Source: Cristatella mucedo
Taxonomy: Eukaryota; Bryozoa; Phylactolaemata; Cristatellidae
Reading direction: 5' to 3'
Length of the DNA: 64,000 nucleotides
NCBI GenBank assembly: GCA_009760855.2
Contig: WPIO01000006.1
Coordinates: 2,774,501-2,838,500, forward strand
In this document: positions 56,041 through 64,000 of the stretch, one piece after another
How positions within the stretch are numbered: the first letter of the stretch is position 1
How the letters are laid out: every line of letters begins with the position of its first letter
Notes under the pieces: generated by a model
The model's input: only the letters and a program-made list of their open reading frames with translations
What the model was told of the DNA's origin: nothing
Database searches by the model: none
Position numbers and translations under genes: made by a program

Positions 56041-56338
56041 AGAGTTAGAGTCAGAGAGAGAGCTAGAGTTAGAGAGAGAGCTAGAGTTAGAGTTAGAGAG
56101 AGAGCTACAGTCAGAGAGAGGGCTACAGTCAGAGAGAGAGAGAGCTAGAGTTAGAGTCAGAGAGAGAGCTAGAGTTAGAGTCAGAGAGAGAGCTAGAGTT
56201 AGAGTCAGAGAGAGAGCTAGAGTTAGAGTCAGAGAGAGAGCTAGAGTTAGAGATAGAGAGAGAGCTAGAGTTAGAGAGAGAGCTAGAGTTAGAGAGAGAG
56301 AGAGCTAGAGTTAGAGCTAGAGAGAGAAAGCTTTACAG
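55897..56338 (+). repeat. Purine-rich minisatellite, GAGAGAGAGCTAGAGTTAGA type
   Basis: About 440 bp built from AGAGAGAGAGCTAGAGTTAG-type units of variable length, with variants GTCAG and CTACAG. A stretch of about 100 bp near 55935-56030 recurs near 56050-56140, so there is higher-order structure. The plus-strand frame (RERARVRERARV) is an artefact. It lies downstream of the recognised VPS13 exons. Confidence 0.9.
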
Positions 56339-56904
56339 AGAGAAAGCTTTTCAGAGAAATACTTTTTCTCTGACATTGCAAAGGTTTCCTCGGGTCTATT
56401 TGCAGAGCTGGAAAGTCATATGCCAAAGTTTTGGAACTAACAGGCTGGTTCCCAACGATGCAATCATTAGCAACACCGATCAGTCAGTTTCATGCCACTA
56501 GGAAATCAAGCCCATTCAAGCCAGTCAACCGCAATAGAAAATAATGATCACAGGCATAGGCATGAAGCTGACAATTTACATTCTCCCATTAGGCCAGATT
56601 AGGTCTCTACAACTGGCCGACTCTTAAGCAAAATCTCCTAAATAAAATTCTGGCTATGCCCACGTATGTTGTTATAAATAGTTACTCTCAAATCTGCAAC
56701 TGACTGGGAATGCCAGCTATTAAGTGAACAGTCAGTACAACTACAGTTGTATCGGACTAGTATCAAAATCACAGGCTTTGGTCACACGGTCGATAATAGA
56801 CATTCCTTTTAAAGATTTTCCCAGTGGACCTCAATGTGTTGCTACAACAACTCAGGTCCAAACTACCATAGCTTCAACCATCCCACATTGAGAACAATGC
56901 AATC

Positions 56905-57046
56905 AAAGTGGTTAATGTGCTCGCCCCAACTTTGGTCAAGGTAAAAGTATTTGATGGCCGAGGTCGTGGGCTCGAGCCCGGAGGCATATGTGAAGCCCCT
57001 GAATAGAGATTAAGTTCTCTTAGGGCACTATACAAATGAACAAATT
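56905..57046 (+). repeat. tRNA-derived SINE, family 1
   Basis: Head with AGTGGTTAATGTGCTCGCCC and B-box-like GTGGGCTCGAGCCCGGAGG. The tail has GAATAGAGATTAAGTTCTCT, then GGGCACTATACAAATGAAC. About 120 bp downstream of a VPS13 exon, antisense to the gene. Confidence 0.75.
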
Positions 57047-57169
57047 ACAGCAGTATGGATGAACCAACCAATACAGGCACTGAATAGCAAACGAATGTAA
57101 CAAGAAGCCGATCTTATATATGAGACATATTATGAAAATTATATTCCTATAGCTGCAAGCAGCACTTAC

Positions 57170-60100
57170 ATTTTTCAACGCACGAGCAGCTGATGAGCTC
57201 ACTGTATTTGATGCTGTGTGACACCGAGTTAACGGTCATTGCACCGTTGATGATGTAGAGGCTGCGGTCGGTTACAAGGCAATTCAGTGAGAGGCCGTCA
57301 CTGTCTGATTGCTGCTGCAGCTCCAAGTGTTCGATAAGCCTAGTGAGGCGCCAAATGCAATACCCATTTCAGGCACACACAAATGCCTGCTGTTCTTAAA
57401 AACAAGGCGGTGGTCGCTGACGAGTCTGAGCATATCTCTGCACAGCCACAGTCCGAGGGTAAAAGCACAATTACTGCTAAGCAGACCGACTCTGCCCCAG
57501 CTGCTTGCTGAACAATCTTTAACTTAAGAGTTATGCAAAGAAGCAATTGACAAGGAGAATTTTCATATCACTGCTCTATGCAGCATAGCTTTTCATCAAC
57601 GGAGCAGGATCGATACCATTCTGAACAGTTCCCAAGATATATATCAACACGGGGCCAGCTGGCTGTAAACATAGTCACCAATTCAGCGATAGGAAAGTTC
57701 AATCCAGATCAAGCACAGTAGATCAGTCTCTCGAGGCTTTGACAAGATGTTAACAACGTTTCTACAGGCATTTAGCTTAACAGTGAGCAGGTACCTTATC
57801 CCAGTATGACACTAAAGCACTCCAGCTCATGTAAGCTTGGGTGAGGTACTGATCAACTGGTATGCAAAATGCATATATGCAATATGCAAAATGGTCTCTC
57901 TAGGAAATTGCAAGAACATGCTTTTAATTTAAAGCATGGATAGGATTTTCCTAATATATTGAAATGGAAGATAATAATATATATGAGACTTAAACGAGCC
58001 CGGGAGGAAAGTCTGAACCAGTAGCAGGATATGCTGGCACAAGCAGAAGAACTGAGAACAAAATTGGCCACACTAGGTAAAGCAAACGAAGAGGGCCTTA
58101 ACTGGTTCTTAATTGGTGGTAATTGATTCCCCAGCAGTGTCATGAAACATAGAATGCCTGCGGCAAAGCATAACGATGCCATAGCTCAGCACATTCCAAC
58201 ACACCAAGCCTGTCGCTGGCTTGGCTATTATAACCCACCAGTAGACTGGGACCGAGCACAGATTAATAGGCGATACTAGCACCTGGTATAGCTAAGATAG
58301 TCGTAGTCAGAGCTAGGGAGAGAGCGATGGAGGGAGGGTGAGAGCGATGGAGGGACGAGGGAGAGAGAGAGCGAGGGTGCACACAGATGGAGAAACAGGA
58401 AGATGGACGAAGGGAATCAGAGACTAATAGACAGACGGATAGATGATGAAGGGAGGGCTAAAGGAGAGAGTACAAGGCAGTCAGGCGAGGGGAGCAACAG
58501 CACATGGCTGTCAAGGCTGTCATCACCGGCTCACTGTCAGCCAGTAATGGCTCCCTATTTGGCAGGATGATCGGGTGAGATCAGTTACTTCTATGAGGCA
58601 ACAGGGCTCCCACGGCCACGGCTGCAGAGGTCACAACAATAAGGCTCAAGTGCCAACTGGTTAAAAACTGACGAAGCTACCCTAGCAACTACTATACCTG
58701 CAGGGGCAATAACTACAAGTACCTACAAGAAAAATATGTCAACACAGATATACGACACAAAAATCAGCCCACAGGAAGAACCTGGCAAACTGGTAGACAG
58801 CAAATGTCCTGTAGAATTTTGGGAGAAATACTTTCAGCTAGCATGTTGCAACCAATCCATAGCAATCGGTCAACTACAAGTACTTAGAACAGACTTGTAA
58901 AGTAGAGGCTCAGAGGTAATCAAGGATACTCAAAAACCACTGCATAACGGTTGTACACCTAGGGACATCCAGCCACAGCATTGCTTTTGCTGAGCAGCAG
59001 CAAAGGCTGCAGGCAAGCTACAGTTGTACTCACCTTTCGTTCAAGCCAGGCCCTTGGTTTCCGCGGCTGCTCGTGGTGACAAGGTGGTACAGGTCACGCT
59101 GCACCAGCGCGCGATTCTCATTGTATGGCTGCAGCAGACGCAAGGTGGCTGCACTGCCTCCTCCACAGCAGCAGCGTGGCTCACGAACCCGTTCGCCGAT
59201 CTGCTGCTGCTGTCCGCGGCTTGTGTCACGCACGGCACTGGCTGCTCCAGATGCAAAGTCGAGCAGCCCGGCCACCGGCTTTGCCACGGTGCCAACTGCG
59301 CCCTTGGCGAAGCCGGCCAGCATCCCCTGAAGAGAAGGAATACCGTTTGGCTCTGCTGCAGACAGCCCAACAGCAGGTTGGCAGGCAAAGCAGAAAGTCG
59401 TCGGCCAAAGCAGAAAGCTAAAAACCTGTCTTACAGGTTCTTACGTGGGTCGCTAGAGCCTTTGACAGCAACATAGATCAAACCACAATATATAAGCAGC
59501 TCAAGGTCCACGATTTTGAGGTATAAACCTCACAATGAACTGCCACGTTCTCCTCCGGGTTATTACAGGCTAGAATAAAGGTTTCAGCAGATGTTAACGA
59601 CAGTAGTGTCAAGAGCGGATCTAACAGCAGTTGGAATTGAGAATGAAACAGCAAGCTTAACAATGGGAGTGCAGTGGCAATGCTTGCTGATTATTAGAAA
59701 AGGGCCTGCCGAAGAAGAAGCCGGATTTAAACTGGCGAGGGCAAAACAGAACGATAAAACGCTGCATGCCACACAGGCAATCTCATATCTATCAGCTTCA
59801 CTGCCTTGGGGGGGGGGGCTGAGCCGATACATCTCTACATTGGCATTGGACATCAGGCTCTCTTTAGTGATTCCATAGACTTATCTACACTACAGCACAC
59901 AGAGTCTGTGTCCACCAGTTCAATAACGAAGGTAACTGAGAAGTATGGCCAAGTGCCCTGCCAATATGGTAGAAGAAATGACAGCTCTATACATGTATGA
60001 GTGGCCGAGCTAATTACACCAGCAAAATGCAACTTCATACTGTTCGTATTACTTACATTTTCAGGTTATGTCATTGTGGCCGATTCAACAGAAGTTACAA

Positions 60101-62089
60101 TACTTGAACAGATTCATTAGTTGCACAGGGAGAGACCACGTCCCCCAGAAGCACCGCAAAGCTTATCACTAGAGAATTTTACAAAACAAGGGACATTGCT
60201 TTAATACATTGGGTGAGAACAAATCACTATTTTATCAATAAATTCAGAGTGTAGAAGAGGCCTCCTGCCATTTAAAGAAGCAACCACTGTGCAAACAATG
60301 ATTTGTAACAGTGTAGGTTTACATACAAGAGGCTGTAGAGGAAGTAAAGCAATATTGACTTGAACGCATAAGAAGAAGCTGTGGTCATGCAGTCGGCACA
60401 ACTGAGACGATTGCTATGCTGTTCCCGACATTACTTAAAAAGAGAGTCATCTCTACTACAGTTGAATGTTGAAATGTTGAACATGTTGGAAGCCTTGTAT
60501 ACCATGAGCAAACAAGGAGTGATGCTAAATCATCCAATGAGTAATGCCAAGGATGCCCAAACGTCACGGCGCTTGGTAACTAATGATCTTGGACTACTAA
60601 CAGGTTTGCAAGAATTCCCAAGCCAGACGATCTTCGGATGAAGCCATCTTTAATCCCTGTTTTGAGTAGGAGCATCAGCTCCGATTGAGCCGAGCAATGG
60701 TCAGACCAAAACTATGACCACCTACTCGTAAACTCCTTTCATGCGGGCAAAGAATGAAAACTGAAGACAGAAACGATGGCATGCTTGGCCAAAATATGGA
60801 GATGATTCAACATGCCGACACCATGCCACAGGAGCGTGAACACTGAAGGTGCATCAGCTTTATGCAGTCTCAATGCTCGAAGGTCGATCAGTTACTCGGA
60901 ACCAAAACTAACTTGCAGTGAACACTTGCCTAACTAAAACAGGCTGCCATTTTTACAATGAACGCTTTCCGCTTGGACCTCAACGGCAGAAAAATCACGC
61001 TCAATGTAGACAAAGGCCACGACTTGACAAGTACGATTCATGCCACTCCCCACATGACTGGTGCTGCAACGATTGGTGTAAGATCAGCTCGTCTAGTTTG
61101 ACAAGTAGCTGTGCATGTATCTCCGTCTGTAACTCCACAAAGTCATAAAGACCATGTGGGTGTTACACAGAAGAGTTTTGTATAGCACACTCACAGCCTA
61201 AACAGCTTTCGGTACGCATTCGGTAGCCAAAAGACTTCGTCTCACACAACAAAGAGAAAGTGGGAAGCATAGCAGAGTCAGGAGAGCAGTTGACGTAGTG
61301 AGTAGCATGGAAGTAGCAGCTAAGAGCTGCTGAAAAGGATGATCCATAGTCGGCAGCAGTAGAGTAGTTGTCGTTTCGTAAGAATTGTGGAAGCAAGTTC
61401 CACAGTCTAGGACCTGCAGAGCTAAAGCTTCTGTAGCCAACGATCTTTAAGCGGAGGAATGGAACAGCTAATTTATTGTCCACACAGGACCTGAGGGCGC
61501 AAACAGGCTGAAACTGATGCAACAGTTCAGCTAGGTACGAAGGAGCCAAGCCGTGGTGGGCCTTGTGGGTCAGCGTAAGAACCTTGCTCTGAATCAGTTG
61601 GTCAACCAGCATCCATCTCAGCTCTTTTAGCAAAGGAGACACGTGCTCAAACTTCTGGGACTTGAAGACTAGCCTTGCAGCTATATTCATAGTCAGGTGC
61701 AGTGGCCTAATCGCTTTTTTTTGGTAGCCCAGCCAATAGGGAATTGCAATAATCAAGCCGAGACAGAACTAAGGAGCTAGTTAAATTTTGTACGGTGACA
61801 GGCCACTCACGCTTTGAGGCCAATGGAAGTGGTGAGCCTGAATGGCACCAACCAGCCAGTTTCGTGCTTGCTGCAATGCATTGCATCTTACCTCGACCCC
61901 ACCACGAACTGCACCATCGTATGTCTGTGAAAACAGGCTGGTTAAGCCTCCAAAAAGTCCATGACCAAGGCCCATGACGCCGGCGACCATTCCGTTGGAG
62001 CGCTGATGCTGCCGAAAAGCAGCCCGTGACTGCTCATGATCATCGTCGAGAGCTAGACGACCTATGCCTTGTGCGAGGGAGCCGGCAAC
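57170..62089 (-). CDS. VPS13D: VPS13-family bridge-like lipid-transfer protein, C-terminal exons (VPS13D-like)
   Basis: VPS13 proteins form long lipid-conducting bridges at organelle contacts. Three exons fit in phase: 62089-61892 (acceptor ATGTTTCAG, donor GTAAGA), 59326-59034 (acceptor CTCTTCAG, donor GTGAGT) and 57339-57170 (acceptor CCTCACTAG, donor GTAAGT). They read VAGSLAQGIGRLALDDDHEQ, GLGHGLFGGLTSLF, then GGVE|GMLAGFAKGAVGTV and AKPVAGLLDFASGAASAVRD. These are the repeated Gly-rich amphipathic segments of the VPS13 C-terminal region. The last exon reads GLSLNCLVTDRSLYIINGAM and KYSELISCSCVEK, matching the PH-like domain (human VPS13A: ILMVTNRRVLCIKEVEILG). RDTSR with PRCC suggests VPS13D over A/C, from memory. 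A possible final exon is 55017-54961 (IEYAGQALPSESSANDLL, stop), but an intermediate exon is not found. The 5' bulk lies beyond the window's right edge. Family is strong, paralogue probable. Confidence 0.82.
61111..61790 (-). mobile_element. LINE family A, C-terminal ORF2 and 3' end
   Basis: In a VPS13 intron, same strand. The frame 61756-61163 reads [53 protein letters not shown] and GPRLWNLLPQFLRND. It matches the C-terminal part of the element at 18836-21357. It ends at the same 3' landmark (ATGTATCTCCGTCTGTAACT on plus, near 61116). It is 5'-truncated just before the VPS13 exon at 61892. Confidence 0.85.
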
Positions 62090-62174
62090 CTGAAACATAA
62101 AAGAAGCTTGCGAGTTTGACACGGCGAAATGCAAACTCTCTGAAAACCTATCGTCCACCAATCTGATGGACAAA

Positions 62175-62735
62175 AATAACAATAATAATACATTTGTATA
62201 GTGCCATCTCTTTCTAGGCACTTTTAAAGATGCTGTAAAGAAAGCATTACCAAATGATTAGTGGTTCCATTCGCAATGTCATCAAGCATAACATCGTTAG
62301 ATGTGACACGCATAAGGTCAGCATGTAGATTTGGTTAGTAGCAGCACAAACAGTGCCAACATGCATAAGCACCTAACGGACTAATTCCAAGGACCCACTA
62401 AATGCTGTAATAAACAGGTGTGATTTATGCTACTTTTTAAGTGTCGTCATGTCAGAGGATGTCGTGAAGTCAATCGAGAGAGAGCTCCAAGCTGTGAGAT
62501 CACATGACCTAAACGCACGGTCTCCAAAAGTTTTGAGGTTTGTACAAGAAGTCAGAACAGCAGGCGGAACGACATGCTTGGCGTAGCAGGGGCGCAAGTA
62601 GTTCTGATAGGTAGGTTGGAGCCAGAGAATGAGACCTAAAAGTAAGCGACAAACCTTGAAGTCGATATGCTGCTCGATTGGAAGCGAGCGCAGGTCGGTG
62701 AGTAGTGGTGAGATATGGCAACTGCACAGCTCACA
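62175..62735 (-). mobile_element. LINE family B, 3'-end fragment
   Basis: The terminal ATAATAATAATAC at 62180, GCCATCTCTTTCTAGGC, the GCATGC-rich UTR and a decayed ORF2 end are all in antisense. The hairpin region has lost part of one arm. Confidence 0.65.
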
Positions 62736-62862
62736 AAAAGAACTTAACCTCTATTCAGGTGCTTCACATATGCCACGAGGCTGGAGCCCAATATCTAGGT
62801 CATCAAATACCTTTACCTTGACGTTGGTCTGGCCGAGCATCTTATCTACTGGGCCAAACCAG
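62736..62862 (-). repeat. tRNA-derived SINE, family 1
   Basis: Antisense copy. Plus-strand landmarks are GAACTTAACCTCTATTCAGG (tail), GCCACGAGGCTGGAGCCCAA (B-box complement) and TTGACGTTGGTCTGGCCGAG. Directly abuts the LINE fragment at 62175. Confidence 0.6.
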
Positions 62863-64000
62863 TGTAGAAAATAAATTTTAAGGGTCGAAGATGCTTTCTC
62901 TCGTTGTGTTTTGTTGTATACATGGCTATTTAAAAACGCTGAGAAAGGCATTATTATATTTGGAAACATTCGTTCTTTGTGCTTCAGTCTAATCTTTGAC
63001 GGTCGAATGCCTACCAATCCTCATGCACAAGAGGTTTCCGATACTTTTGCGCTTGAGTGCAAGTACCTAAACTATAAACTAACAATGGCTTCAGATCTGA
63101 CGTGACTTTAGTGTGCACACTATAGCACAGTAAATGAACAATAGCGACTAAGTTTAAGATATGCACCATTGACAAACCATCGGTCAGCTTTTTAACGATC
63201 TGCCTTTTTAAAAGCATAATATCTAATAAATGGCTATGGTTCCCTTTCCCAGTCAGCCAACCAGTAAAAAGTGGGCATTCATAAAGATGGCAATCTTCGA
63301 ATAAATCGTTTTAATTTGAGCCAAACTATGTGACACATTAAGAAATTTTGCAGCCCACGGTACAGCAACAACCAGTTGAAAAACACTGGCTAGTGATCTC
63401 AACATAGGTTTATCAATGCCAATTTGTTCTTCACATACCAATGAGATATGGAACCTAGACTTCATGCGGCAGCACTATTCAAAACAGTCACAAAACGCAT
63501 CAGAAAAGCCATATGTCAGCAGGCTGGTCCTCCTCGTTTGGTTTATCGACACAAAGCAGCTTTTGAAGGTGAGCAATTGAAAAAGCTGGGGGCTGCTCTA
63601 TAGATGCGACTTCCCATGTCGGGTTACGTGATTATGTACACCAATATCTGCCTGTGCCTGGAGATTCTTCGACGGATTCAATGCAGCCACGTGGGTCAAA
63701 CAATAAATTCATAAATCTTTTACTTATTGTTCATACGACAGGCTAACACTGTTCGGCCATTAAAAGGCTGAACATTTAAATCTAGACCAAATAGTTCAAA
63801 CTAACAGCAAACACTATCCAATCCAAACTCATACAACTCCCTAAGACACGACACAGCCAGGTGCAGCACACCACTGCAGCGATTGCCAGTTCAGAGTACG
63901 AGCGCAATGCAAGCAGACAACGACATTTCAGCACAAGAGGCGGCCGCGTCATCTTAAAGGAAGAAGGCACAGGACATTTCATATGATAACACAAATGCGC

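Larger units (their letters stand above)
62090..64000. other. VPS13 intron sequence to the window edge
   Basis: No further VPS13 exon could be recognised on the minus strand up to the edge. Holds a LINE family B tail (62175) and a SINE (62736). From 62.9 kb on nothing is recognisable. Confidence 0.45.

Noticed and set aside
55829-56308. 159-codon Arg/Glu-rich frame
   Set aside because: Translation of the GAGAGC/TAGAGT minisatellite; no other evidence of coding.
59024-59476. 150-codon plus-strand frame
   Set aside because: Antisense to the VPS13 exon at 59034-59326, which has matching splice sites and family motifs.

Overview
This window is nuclear DNA from an animal. The evidence is spliced genes with GT-AG introns, a nuclear tRNA-Glu, tRNA-derived SINEs, L2/CR1-type LINE remnants, hAT-type miniature elements, and orthologues of MRPS15, PACRG, YJU2B (CCDC130), NSMCE1 (NSE1), FOXL2 and VPS13. 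PACRG suggests an animal with motile cilia or flagella. Compact GC-rich coding exons sit in a moderately AT-rich, repeat-filled background. I judge it to be an invertebrate but cannot name the phylum from the sequence.

Layout. 64-1443 (-): last three recognisable exons of mitochondrial ribosomal protein uS15m. 1444-8500: repeats and low-complexity DNA. 8527-10308 (+): PACRG in four exons. 10309-18835: repeats with no convincing gene. 18836-21357 (-): 5'-truncated non-LTR retrotransposon with a nearly intact reverse transcriptase. 22235-23446 (-): intronless YJU2B, head-to-head with NSMCE1 (23840-34834, +, five exons, 297 aa). NSMCE1 intron 2 carries 148 uninterrupted CTG units. 37409-48184 (-): FOXL2-like forkhead gene whose DNA-binding domain is split by a 9.9-kb intron; that intron holds a tRNA-Glu(CTC), LINE pieces, GC-rich LTR-like blocks, a SPIN-like hAT element and (AT)60. 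48.9-54.9 kb: repeats, including a second SPIN-like element with a perfect 8-bp target duplication. 57170-62089 (-): three exons from the C-terminal end of a VPS13-family lipid-transfer protein, VPS13D-like; the gene extends beyond the window on the right.

The genes are independent housekeeping or developmental genes, not a pathway cluster. The only arrangement suggesting shared control is the 393-bp YJU2B/NSMCE1 interval. Exon structures were derived by hand from splice signals, phase agreement and remembered family sequences, and no transcript data were available.

The points most worth a second look are: (1) the (CTG)148 tract, in an intron that is a multiple of three and has no in-frame stop; (2) two SPIN-like hAT miniature elements, a family known for horizontal transfer between animals; (3) a tRNA-derived SINE whose tail matches the hairpin-bearing 3' end of the resident LINE family; and (4) a forkhead box interrupted by a large intron.
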